37,223 nucleotides of DNA, from contig JADLCS010000010.1 in assembly GCA_020847075.1 (NCBI GenBank), forward strand, positions 1 through 37,223, written 5' to 3'. Numbering within the stretch: position 1 is the stretch's first letter; each line of letters begins with the position of its first letter. The position numbers were made by a program, and so were the translations under genes. This document shows, piece by piece, positions 9,181 through 15,321 of this stretch. This DNA comes from Gammaproteobacteria bacterium (GTDB lineage Bacteria; Pseudomonadota; Gammaproteobacteria; SZUA-140). Under the pieces are notes generated by a model, which did not search any database, was not told the DNA's origin, and worked only from the letters and a program-made list of their open reading frames with translations.

Positions 9181-9211
9181 CACCGGGTCTGCACACGGTG
9201 GAGATTTTTTT
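9181..9211 (+). terminator. Weak terminator-like hairpin after the 77-aa gene
   Basis: CACCG (9181-9185) pairs with CGGTG (9196-9200) across a 10-nt loop and is followed by GAGATTTTTTT. The stem is short, so efficiency is doubtful. An imperfect hairpin with a bulged C lies just upstream around 9151-9173. The 405-nt gap 9123-9527 otherwise holds only the cytochrome promoter and leader. Confidence 0.35.
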
Positions 9212-9344
9212 GTTGCCGGTTCCGGCACGCCCCCCGAAAAACCCCTGCAAATGATACGGCACACGGCCTCGCCCCGGGCCGTTTCCCCTCGAGTAATTAT
9301 CACTTAACCCTCTGATTCGATTTCCCGATCTCGCCCTTTTCGGC

Positions 9345-9374
9345 TTGACAGGCAAAAAAGAACCTCGGCATAAT
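9345..9374 (+). promoter_or_regulatory. Sigma70 promoter for the cytochrome c gene
   Basis: A perfect -35 TTGACA (9345-9350) and a -10 CATAAT (9369-9374) are separated by 18 nt. Transcription would start near 9381, giving a leader of about 147 nt that ends in the strong AAGGAGG (9511-9517). I see no riboswitch or clear activator site in the leader. Confidence 0.7.
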
Positions 9375-9527
9375 TAAGCGCCAATTTTCGGGCAAATAAT
9401 AACATTCGAGTTCGGCCAGGGCATTCGACTGGATTTCAAGTCGCATCGCAGCCACGCATCATGCCTGCTGCGAGTTCCTTGTAAGATCACTACAACGAAG
9501 TCACATCCGTAAGGAGGGAGTATCATC

Positions 9528-9860
9528 ATGAAATTACGTTGGTTGAATCTGACGGCCGCCGCCGCCTTAACCCTGGGCGCGAGCCAAGTCATGGCCGCGG
9601 ACATGCCGCCCCTGGCCGCCTCGAGCGGTTGCACCGCCTGCCACGCGATCGACAAGAAGGTCGTGGGTCCGGCGTGGGCGGATGTCGCCAAGAAGTACAA
9701 GGGCGACGCCGGTGCGAAAGCCCATCTGGTCGACAAGGTCAAGGCCGGCGGCAAAGGCAACTGGACCGAAGTCACGGGTGGCGTTCCGATGCCTCCCTAC
9801 TCCCCGCGCGTTTCCGATGCCGACATCGGTACGCTGGTGGACTTCATCCTCGGCCTGTAA
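9528..9860 (+). CDS. Periplasmic monohaem cytochrome c (c551/c552-like)
   Basis: A 110-aa class I cytochrome c that shuttles electrons in the periplasm. A Sec signal peptide (hydrophobic 6-20) ends at VMA, with cleavage near 23. The mature part of about 87 residues has the haem motif CTACH (C35, C38, H39) and a likely distal ligand M88 in GGVPMPPYSP, the hallmark of the c551/c8 family. The length fits that family. It is monocistronic: a strong sigma70 promoter and very strong Shine-Dalgarno precede it and a strong terminator follows. The redox partner (cbb3 oxidase, nitrite reductase or sulfur enzymes) cannot be told from this window. Its ribosome-binding site is complementary to the loop of the candidate small RNA encoded just downstream. 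Confidence 0.93.
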   Translation: MKLRWLNLTAAAALTLGASQVMAADMPPLAASSGCTACHAIDKKVVGPAWADVAKKYKGDAGAKAHLVDKVKAGGKGNWTEVTGGVPMPPYSPRVSDADIGTLVDFILGL

Positions 9861-9880
9861 TTCGGCCATCGCGGTACCAC

Positions 9881-9912
9881 AAAAGCCGGCCCATCGGGTC
9901 GGCTTTTGTTTT
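9881..9912 (+). terminator. Rho-independent terminator of the cytochrome c gene
   Basis: AAAAGCCGGCCC (9881-9892) pairs with GGGTCGGCTTTT (9896-9907), with one G-U wobble and a 3-nt loop, followed by GTTTTT. It starts 20 nt after the stop codon. Confidence 0.88.
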
Positions 9913-9971
9913 TCTCCCCTGTCCCCGCCCCACGCGTATCCTGCCCCTCCGGCAGCCCCACTTAAATAAAA

Positions 9972-9986
9972 TGAGAATTATTTGCA
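9972..9986. promoter_or_regulatory. Fur-box-like operator
   Basis: TGAGAATTATTTGCA matches 11 of 14 specified positions of the 7-1-7 Fur consensus (TGATAAT-n-ATTATCA), with AAA/TTT-rich flanks as in Pseudomonas Fur boxes. It overlaps the -35 of the promoter at 9982-10010. No iron-uptake protein gene starts nearby on either strand, so the regulated unit appears to be the short transcript downstream. Confidence 0.6.
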
Positions 9987-10010
9987 TTTGTATCGGGAGC
10001 TGGATATACT
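9982..10010 (+). promoter_or_regulatory. Sigma70 promoter of the candidate small RNA
   Basis: TTGCAT (9982-9987) and TATACT (10005-10010) are separated by the ideal 17 nt. The predicted start is around 10017-10018. The Fur-like box covers the -35, which is a repressing arrangement. Confidence 0.65.
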
Positions 10011-10016
10011 GCGTTC

Positions 10017-10130
10017 CATGAGGTCGGGCATCGGGCCGAATGGCCTCGCCGATCGCAGCTTCAACCAACCACGCGTATGACCCTCCTCACAGCGCGTGCC
10101 TCGGGAGCGCCAACCAGCGCTCCCTTTTTT
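10017..10130 (+). ncRNA. Candidate Fur-repressed small RNA (RyhB/PrrF-type analogue), about 115 nt
   Basis: The transcript unit is bounded by a Fur-overlapped promoter and an intrinsic terminator, with no normal-size gene. Predicted structure: a 5' hairpin in 10020-10055 (for example GGCC-GAAU-GGCC), an unpaired A/C-rich linker (about 10058-10069), then a 7-bp stem CACGCGU (10070-10076)/GCGCGUG (10092-10098). This stem shows a 15-nt loop AUGACCCUCCUCACA, and the terminator and U-run follow. The loop is the reverse complement of a generic Shine-Dalgarno plus start region, as in seed regions of small RNAs that repress translation. Iron-sparing small RNAs (RyhB, PrrF) have exactly this control. 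The RNA also contains a leaderless 20-codon reading frame (ATG 10018 to TGA 10080), so a short peptide is an alternative or additional product. Expression is unproven. Confidence 0.6.
10103..10130 (+). terminator. Rho-independent terminator of the candidate small RNA
   Basis: GGGAGCGC (10103-10110) and GCGCTCCC (10117-10124) form a perfect 8-bp stem with a 6-nt loop, followed directly by TTTTTT and ATTT. There is no T-run on the other strand, so it serves plus-strand transcription only. No protein gene other than the possible 20-codon frame precedes it. Confidence 0.9.
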
Positions 10131-10152
10131 ATTTATGGCGATAGGGTCGCCA

Positions 10153-10175
10153 GGCCCTGCGGTATGCGCAGGGCC
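10153..10175. other. Strong hairpin beyond the rubredoxin gene
   Basis: GGCCCTGCG (10153-10161) pairs perfectly with CGCAGGGCC (10167-10175) around GTATG. Neither side has a T-run, so it is not a standard terminator. It may protect or end the minus-strand rubredoxin message. A second short hairpin (CGGCG/CGCCG) lies near the rubredoxin stop. Confidence 0.45.
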
Positions 10176-10221
10176 CGAAGGGGACAAAACGGGGGGTGAT
10201 CGACGACCGGCGGTGCGCCGC

Positions 10222-10386
10222 TCAGACCTCGATCATCTGAAAGTCTTCCTTTCCGGCGCCGCAATCGGGGCAGCGCCAGGTCAGAGGCACATCCTTCCAC
10301 AACGTGCCGGGATGGATCCCGTGTTCGGGCAGACCCAGCGCCTCGTCATAGATAAAGCCGCAGATCACACACATGTATTTTTTCAC
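10222..10386 (-). CDS. Rubredoxin
   Basis: A 54-aa rubredoxin, a one-iron electron carrier in the cytoplasm. The two CxxC knuckles are C6-C9 (CVIC) and C39-C42 (CPDC), with the conserved [15 protein letters not shown] and [13 protein letters not shown] blocks. The start is a GTG at 10386; longer in-frame starts would only add unrelated Arg/Asp-rich residues encoded within the upstream gene. The start lies 11 nt after the stop of the beta-barrel gene, so the two are co-transcribed. Possible roles are electron delivery to alkane hydroxylase-like enzymes or oxidative stress defence; the partner is not in the window. Confidence 0.93.
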   Translation of the reverse strand: MKKYMCVICGFIYDEALGLPEHGIHPGTLWKDVPLTWRCPDCGAGKEDFQMIEV

Positions 10387-10397
10387 GATCCGCCCCG

Positions 10398-11039
10398 TCA
10401 ATAGAGCGGGTGCATCACGCCGATCGTCGCGATCGTCGCGGTGACCATCTCGCGGTTGGCGAGCCCGACCCCGGTGACGTCCACTCCGCCCCGGATCCGC
10501 CATCCACCCCAGGCGTTTATCTCCGCCCCCACGCCCCCGAGCAACGATCCGCCGTCGTCGTTGAAATGATGGATATCATTGATCGTCGAGCTGTACAGGG
10601 CGAGGGAGTCCCACATGAACAATCCGCCCTTGACGAACAAGGTCAGATTCAGACTATCCAGCGGCCACAGCCCCACCCCCTGCATCGTCAGACCCCGGAT
10701 CTCGGTACGGCCCTCGATCGGGCCCGCATTCCAGATCGAACCGACGCCGTTGGAATTTCCGCTGAACACCGTATCGGCGAAATTCAAATAACCGACCTCC
10801 AGGGCGAAATGACGATGCAGGCGATAACCCGCATACAGGTGATAGGCCGCCCCCGATTTATCGATCTCGGCGTTCGTAATCGAGCCGTCCGTCCAGAAGC
10901 CCTCGTTCACATCGATCGTGCCGATACCCGCGTCGGCGCCGACATACCAACCGGTCTGCGGCTCGGCGTGCGCGCCGAACGTGAGGCCCGACATCAGGGC
11001 AGACCCCAGGATCATCCAAGAATATTTTTTCCGATGCAT
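10398..11039 (-). CDS. Outer-membrane beta-barrel protein (OmpA/OmpW-like small porin fold)
   Basis: A 213-aa secreted protein. The signal peptide (RKKYSW, hydrophobic 8-22) is cut after AHA at residue 25. The mature part consists of alternating amphipathic strands with the [11 protein letters not shown] opening and [19 protein letters not shown], typical of 8-stranded outer-membrane barrels. The last residue is Tyr, matching the C-terminal aromatic signal for barrel assembly. The ATG at 11039 is chosen because AGGTG sits about 8 nt upstream; a GTG at 11045 would overlap that site. It is followed at once by rubredoxin. Cargo or function is unknown. Confidence 0.82.
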   Translation of the reverse strand: MHRKKYSWMILGSALMSGLTFGAHAEPQTGWYVGADAGIGTIDVNEGFWTDGSITNAEIDKSGAAYHLYAGYRLHRHFALEVGYLNFADTVFSGNSNGVGSIWNAGPIEGRTEIRGLTMQGVGLWPLDSLNLTLFVKGGLFMWDSLALYSSTINDIHHFNDDGGSLLGGVGAEINAWGGWRIRGGVDVTGVGLANREMVTATIATIGVMHPLY

Positions 11040-11244
11040 GATCACCTGCCATGTAAAAAACAGCGGCGTGAGACAGCGAAGAAACCGTGCAGCCCGGACT
11101 CAGGCCGGAATCGCGGAACCTGCGTATGCTTTCACCTAAGAGCTGTCCCGGAAACGGAAGTTCCGCGCGGAACGACGACGCCTATATCATACGCGATCCG
11201 GGAAGGCCGGTCGCCTCCGCGCCGGCCACCCTGGTAGCAAAGCT

Positions 11245-11460
11245 CTAGCCGCCCTGCTGCTCCATCAGCTCACGCCGATGCTGATCCGCGTCCTCCAGCA
11301 TCGGCGCCACCTCCTGCGCCTTTCTGTAGGCGTTTTCCTGCGTCTTCCAGACATGATCGCCCGAGCCGTCTCGTGCCCGCTCCGCCGGCGCGTCACTGCC
11401 CGAACAGGCGGACAGGATCAACAGACAGGCCGCCGGGAAAAAACACCGATAGAATCTCAT
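11245..11460 (-). CDS. Small lipoprotein (71 aa), hypothetical
   Basis: A 71-aa protein with a lipoprotein signal: hydrophobic PAACLLILSAC ends in the lipobox LSAC with lipidated Cys19. The mature part of about 52 residues is charged and helical (ENAYRKAQEVAPMLEDADQHRRELMEQ), with a coiled-coil-like look. GGGAGGCGAGG lies directly upstream of the ATG at 11460, supporting this short start rather than longer in-frame ones. It lies 124 nt downstream of amiB on the same strand. Function not recognised; an envelope-anchored helical peptide is all that can be said. Confidence 0.7.
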   Translation of the reverse strand: MRFYRCFFPAACLLILSACSGSDAPAERARDGSGDHVWKTQENAYRKAQEVAPMLEDADQHRRELMEQQGG

Positions 11461-11584
11461 CCTCGCCTCCCGAAGAGAGCGCCTGCAAGAAGGAATCACG
11501 CTTCTGTATCGGATCCCTGTCCGCAAACCATAAATCCGCTCCGCCGGGGCGGAACGCCACGCCCGGCCCGGAATGCCCGCCGCA

Positions 11585-12691
11585 TCAGGAAGAGGGGAGA
11601 TGGTGATGGAAGAACCGGATGCCGTCCGCCTCGAGTCGTCCGATAAGACCGTGCCCGGCCCCACCCTCGGCCTTACCCGCGCAGCCCATCAGGGTCTCCG
11701 CCAGAGCCACGGTCACATCGCGCCGGAAAGCCCGCGCGACCGCGCGGGCGCCGAAACGGCGATCGTATCCCCGCCGCGCGAGCCAGTCACGCGCTGCCGG
11801 TTCGAGCGCAACCGTCCAGCCGGAGCGCGCCAGGCGGGAATTGAGCCGCCCGAGTTCCAGCTCGATGAGCGCATCGTAGGTCTCCGGTTCCAGGCTGTTG
11901 AACAGCGTCACACAATCGATACGGTTGACGAACTCGGGATCGAAGTTCCGGTGCAACGCCGCATCCGTGAGGCTTTGCAGTCGCCGCCGCCGGGCCGATG
12001 CGGATACGGGCATCAACCGTCGCCAGCCGCGTCGCAACCCGTCTTCATAATGCTGGATCTCACGCGCGGCAAGATTGCTCGTCATGAACACCAGGGTGTT
12101 GCGGAAATCCACGGTCTTGGCCCCGGAAGACAAGGTCAGACGACCATGGTCGAAAACATTGAGCAGGGACCGGACCACCTCCCTGCCGGCCTTCTCGATC
12201 TCATCGAAGAGCACGATACCCGGTCGCCCGAAGCTGCCCTGGATCAGATCGAGGTCGAGCAAGGTCGTTCCTTCCCGGCTGCCCACGTAACCGGGCGGGG
12301 CACCGGTGATCGCGGCCGCGTAGTGATCCTGCGCGAGTGTATTCATATCGATGCGGCAACAGGCATCGGCGCTTCCGTGAATGGCCTCGGCGAGCACGCG
12401 GATGATCTCGGTCTTGCCTACTCCAGTGGGTCCCAGAAACAAGGCAACATGCAGCGGTCGACGCGGATCTCCGAGATCGGCCTTGACCAGATTGAGCATG
12501 GACTCGATCGCGGTCAGTACCTGATCCTGTCCGACGATACGGGCGCGCAGGCGCGCCATGACCTCCCCCGGGACGAACTGGAACCGCGACATCAGGGTGG
12601 CTCCGGATGGAGATGAAACCGGTTCGGGCACGGCATCGGGATGTCTCGAGTCCCGGTTCAACTCAGCCAGCATGTCATTGATGAACGGCAT
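11585..12691 (-). CDS. amiB: AmiB-like Clp/Hsp100-family AAA+ ATPase
   Basis: A 368-aa single-ring AAA+ protein equal to the second ATPase module (D2) of ClpA/ClpB. It has Walker A GPTGVGKT (87-94), pore loop GYVG (134-137), Walker B IVLFDE (159-164), sensor 1 TSN (204-206), arginine finger FVNRID (254-259) and sensor 2 FGARAVARAF (313-322), with the small C-terminal D2 lid. The GYVG loop suggests real threading of a protein substrate. No ClpP-docking IGF/L loop was seen. It follows amiE by 32 nt, and P. aeruginosa amiB in the amidase operon encodes a ClpB-like ATPase of nearly the same length, which supports the name. Its natural substrate is unknown to me. Confidence 0.78.
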   Translation of the reverse strand: MPFINDMLAELNRDSRHPDAVPEPVSSPSGATLMSRFQFVPGEVMARLRARIVGQDQVLTAIESMLNLVKADLGDPRRPLHVALFLGPTGVGKTEIIRVLAEAIHGSADACCRIDMNTLAQDHYAAAITGAPPGYVGSREGTTLLDLDLIQGSFGRPGIVLFDEIEKAGREVVRSLLNVFDHGRLTLSSGAKTVDFRNTLVFMTSNLAAREIQHYEDGLRRGWRRLMPVSASARRRRLQSLTDAALHRNFDPEFVNRIDCVTLFNSLEPETYDALIELELGRLNSRLARSGWTVALEPAARDWLARRGYDRRFGARAVARAFRRDVTVALAETLMGCAGKAEGGAGHGLIGRLEADGIRFFHHHLPSS

Positions 12692-12723
12692 CGCCGAAAC
12701 CGCAGGAGCCCGCCCTCATCCCG

Positions 12724-13773
12724 TCAGCCCAGCGCGGTGGATTTTTCCTTTCCCTTGTAGGGCAGCTCGCCCACCGGGCATTCGGCCACGCCGATGGTGG
12801 AACGCGTGAGTTTCTCGACGTTCTGCTGCGCCTTTTCCGCATCCATCACCCAGGTGCGGTAAAACTCGAACGGGCACTCCGCCACCCCCTTCTCGCCGTC
12901 GCCGGAATTGTAGATGCCGGTATAACCACGATGGAGCAGCTTGAAGAGATGATTCTGTGCCTGATCGTTCGCACGTGCATCACGGATCGTCGAGACCGAC
13001 AGCTGGGCATACTGGATGCCCATCTCTTCCTCGCCGCACTCGCCCAGGGTGCGCCCGTCGAAACCGATGATGGCCGAATGGCCGAAATAGGAATAGACGC
13101 CGTCGAAACCCGTGGCGTTGGCGACGGCCACGTAGCAGTTGTTCGCCCAGGCCATCGCCTTCGCCATCATCACCTGCTGGTCCTTGGCCGGGTACATGTA
13201 TCCCTGGCAGCGTACGATCAGTTCGGCGCCCTTCATCGCGCAGTCGCGCCAGATTTCGGGGTAGTTGCCGTCGTCGCAGACGATGAGACTGATCTTCAAT
13301 CCCTTCGGGCCTTCGGTGACATAGGTCCGGTCGCCCGGATACCACCCTTCGATCGGACACCACGGCAGACACTTGCGATACTTCTGCACAACCCGGCCCG
13401 TGTTGTCGATCAGCACCAGGGTGTTGTAGGGCGCCTTGTCCGGATGACTTTCATGGCGCTCGCCGGTCAGCGAGAACACCCCCCAGGTATTGGCCTTGCG
13501 GCAGGCATCGGCGAAGATCTCGGTCTCCTCGCCCGGCACCGTGGCCGCCGTCGCCATCATCTCACCGGGGTCGTACATGATTCCCATCGTGCTGTATTCG
13601 GGAAAGATCACCAGATCCATGCCGGGCAGGCCCGCCTTCATGCCGACGATCATATCGGCGATATTGCGGGCGTTGGCGAGTACCTCCGCCTTGGTATGCA
13701 ACCTCGGCATCTTGTAATTGACGACCGCGACGCCGACGGTATCCCTGCTGCTGGAAATATCACCATGCCTCAT
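12724..13773 (-). CDS. amiE: Aliphatic amidase
   Basis: A 349-aa nitrilase-superfamily amidase that hydrolyses short aliphatic amides (acetamide, propionamide) to acid plus ammonia in the cytoplasm. The catalytic triad is visible and numbered as in Pseudomonas AmiE: E59 (FPEY), K134 (KYRKCLPW) and C166 ([11 protein letters not shown]). The N-terminus MRHGDISSS is also the Pseudomonas one, fixing the start at 13773; GAGGAGAGG precedes it. Sequence blocks from about 165 to 270 look almost unchanged from memory of the P. aeruginosa enzyme. It is first in an amiE-amiB unit. The inducible regulators amiC/amiR and transporter amiS are absent here, while a sigma54-like promoter lies upstream, so nitrogen control is likely. 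Confidence 0.96.
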   Translation of the reverse strand: MRHGDISSSRDTVGVAVVNYKMPRLHTKAEVLANARNIADMIVGMKAGLPGMDLVIFPEYSTMGIMYDPGEMMATAATVPGEETEIFADACRKANTWGVFSLTGERHESHPDKAPYNTLVLIDNTGRVVQKYRKCLPWCPIEGWYPGDRTYVTEGPKGLKISLIVCDDGNYPEIWRDCAMKGAELIVRCQGYMYPAKDQQVMMAKAMAWANNCYVAVANATGFDGVYSYFGHSAIIGFDGRTLGECGEEEMGIQYAQLSVSTIRDARANDQAQNHLFKLLHRGYTGIYNSGDGEKGVAECPFEFYRTWVMDAEKAQQNVEKLTRSTIGVAECPVGELPYKGKEKSTALG

Positions 13774-13895
13774 GTCTAGCCTCTCCTCATGCCTGTATTG
13801 ATCTGATGAATATGTCGAGCCGACGGGTCCTTCGTCCATGGGGGAGCGGGGGAGTCCGCCACGTCCCTGTGGCGAATGATCCGCCCATGCACAGG

Positions 13896-13911
13896 AGCAG
13901 GATGCATGCCA
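13896..13911 (-). promoter_or_regulatory. Putative sigma54 (-24/-12) promoter of amiE
   Basis: Read on the minus strand, TGGCATGCATCCTGCT matches TGGCACGnnnnTTGCW at all but two specified positions, with the GG and GC pairs at exact spacing. Transcription would start about 113 nt before amiE. A single TGGTGCA half-site resembling an NtrC half-box lies about 70 bp further upstream. The 337-nt gap 13774-14110 otherwise shows no gene and no leader terminator with a T-run. Confidence 0.5.
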
Positions 13912-14110
13912 AGACATGAATTGCAGAAAACTCATGGGGTTGACCATGGTTCCGGATACGGCAGGGGCGCGGGATGCACCATGCCGAAACACGGCTTGCC
14001 CCCGGAATGCGCAACGATGCGGGGATACGCGCCCGCTGAAGGCGAAGGAAAATCGTCGCGCGACAACCGCGCGGCACAAGGCCGTGGCGGACCGGCAGGC
14101 GCTCCGGCCT

Positions 14111-14515
14111 CTAGGCCGGCGGGGGAGCGCAGTGGACCTCTACATCCTCGTATACGTCCCAGTCGAAGCGCGGGGTGCAGATGGCGAGAAAGATCAGATC
14201 CGTCGTCCCGGTATTGGTGATGCGCTGGGCGATCGACGGCGGGATGATCACCACATCGCCCTCCCCTACGGCCCGGGGTGGCAATGCGCCCAGCTCGACA
14301 CTGCCTGAGCCGGAGACGATCACGTACCGCTCCGTGGTGCCGGCCAGGCGGTGCCAGCGGGTCGTGACGCCGGGCAGAACCCGGGCGCGGGCGATGGACA
14401 CCGCCTCGTCGTCGGTGCTGTTCGAGAGCTCCTGGATATAGCAGCCCTCGGTGGAAAGATATTCTTCCGCCGCCGCCGCGTATCGGATCGATCCGCCCAC
14501 GGCCTCTCCCCTCAT
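14111..14515 (-). CDS. Cupin-domain protein
   Basis: A 134-aa single-domain cupin. A conserved barrel runs from [12 protein letters not shown] to FLAICTPRF, with motif 1 [19 protein letters not shown] and motif 2 around [18 protein letters not shown]. The metal-binding His set is incomplete (one clear His in motif 1), so catalysis is uncertain and a sensory or binding role is possible. The ATG overlaps the stop of tag (ATGA, 14512-14515), so translation is probably coupled. Function cannot be narrowed further. Confidence 0.75.
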   Translation of the reverse strand: MRGEAVGGSIRYAAAAEEYLSTEGCYIQELSNSTDDEAVSIARARVLPGVTTRWHRLAGTTERYVIVSGSGSVELGALPPRAVGEGDVVIIPPSIAQRITNTGTTDLIFLAICTPRFDWDVYEDVEVHCAPPPA

Positions 14516-15099
14516 GTCTGGCGATGCTCGCGCACGATCTCGCCGTAGCGGAAACAATCCGTGGTATGGTCGTTGACCAACCCGCAGGCCTGCATGTGCG
14601 CGTACATGACCGTACTGCCGACGAAGCGGAAACCGCGCCGCTTGAGATCCCGGCTGAGCCTATCGGACTCCGGTGTCGTCGCGGGGACCTGTTTGAGCGT
14701 GCGACGCCGATTGAGCAGCGTCCTGCCGCCGACGAATCCCCAGATATAGTCGTCGAAGCTGCCGAATTCCTTCTGCACGACGAGAAAGGCGCGCGCGTTG
14801 CTGACGGCGGACTCCACCTTGAGGCGATTGCGAACGATGCCGTCGAACTGCAGCAGACGTTCGACCTTGTCCGCACCGTAACGCGCGACCCTGCGCGGAT
14901 CGAAGCCGGCAAAGGCCTCGCGGTAACCGGCTCGCCGCTTGAGTATGGTGGCCCAGCTCAGTCCGGCCTGCGCTCCCTCGAGGATCAGAAACTCGAAATG
15001 GACGCGGTCGTCATGCACGGGCACGCCCCATTCCTCGTCGTGATATCGCTCATACGCCGGGAAGGTATCGCGGGCCCACTGGCAACGGATGATTTTCAT
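14512..15099 (-). CDS. tag: DNA-3-methyladenine glycosylase I
   Basis: A 195-aa Tag enzyme, which removes 3-methyladenine from alkylated DNA. The family zinc site is present at both ends: C6 and H20 (RCQW...YHDEEWG), H178 and C182 (NDHTTDCF). E41 in LEGAQAGLSW corresponds to the substrate-recognition Glu, and FVGGR and GFRFVGSTVMYAHMQA are family blocks. Length is normal (E. coli 187 aa). It overlaps the downstream cupin gene by 4 nt. It is divergent from the large PAS-GGDEF-EAL gene. Confidence 0.95.
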   Translation of the reverse strand: MKIIRCQWARDTFPAYERYHDEEWGVPVHDDRVHFEFLILEGAQAGLSWATILKRRAGYREAFAGFDPRRVARYGADKVERLLQFDGIVRNRLKVESAVSNARAFLVVQKEFGSFDDYIWGFVGGRTLLNRRRTLKQVPATTPESDRLSRDLKRRGFRFVGSTVMYAHMQACGLVNDHTTDCFRYGEIVREHRQT

Positions 15100-15282
15100 A
15101 CAGGCGGCATCGTCTGCCTTCGACCGGATTATGGTATCACCGGCCTCGCCTCTCGGGTAACGGGCGCGCTCAGGCCGAAGGGATCATACCGGCGGGGGAT
15201 GGAGGCCTGCGCCGGAAGACATTGCCCGTATCCGCCGCGGGCACGCAGCCGCCGCCTCCTCCCCCGGCCCCCGACTCCTTAT

Positions 15283-15296
15283 ATTACTGAAGTAAT
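15283..15296. promoter_or_regulatory. 14-bp perfect dyad upstream of the GGDEF/EAL gene
   Basis: ATTACT-GA-AGTAAT is a perfect inverted repeat in the otherwise GC-rich gap between tag and the c-di-GMP gene, 25 nt before its start codon. TATATT at 15280-15285 could be a -10. It may be an operator; no regulator is recognised. Confidence 0.3.
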
Positions 15297-15321
15297 CCAT
15301 GACCTTGCCGATAGTTTTGGC

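Noticed and set aside
11160-11173. Palindrome GTTCCGCGCGGAAC
   Set aside because: Perfect dyad, but in GC-rich DNA, far from a promoter and without a T-run; could be chance.
14099-14130. Amidase leader terminator (as acted on by AmiR)
   Set aside because: A nested GC hairpin exists at the cupin stop codon, but no T-run follows on the minus strand and no amiR is present.
14524-15321. In-frame extension of the GGDEF/EAL gene by 266 codons
   Set aside because: It is antisense to tag and lacks features; the two-helix N-terminus begins at 15322.
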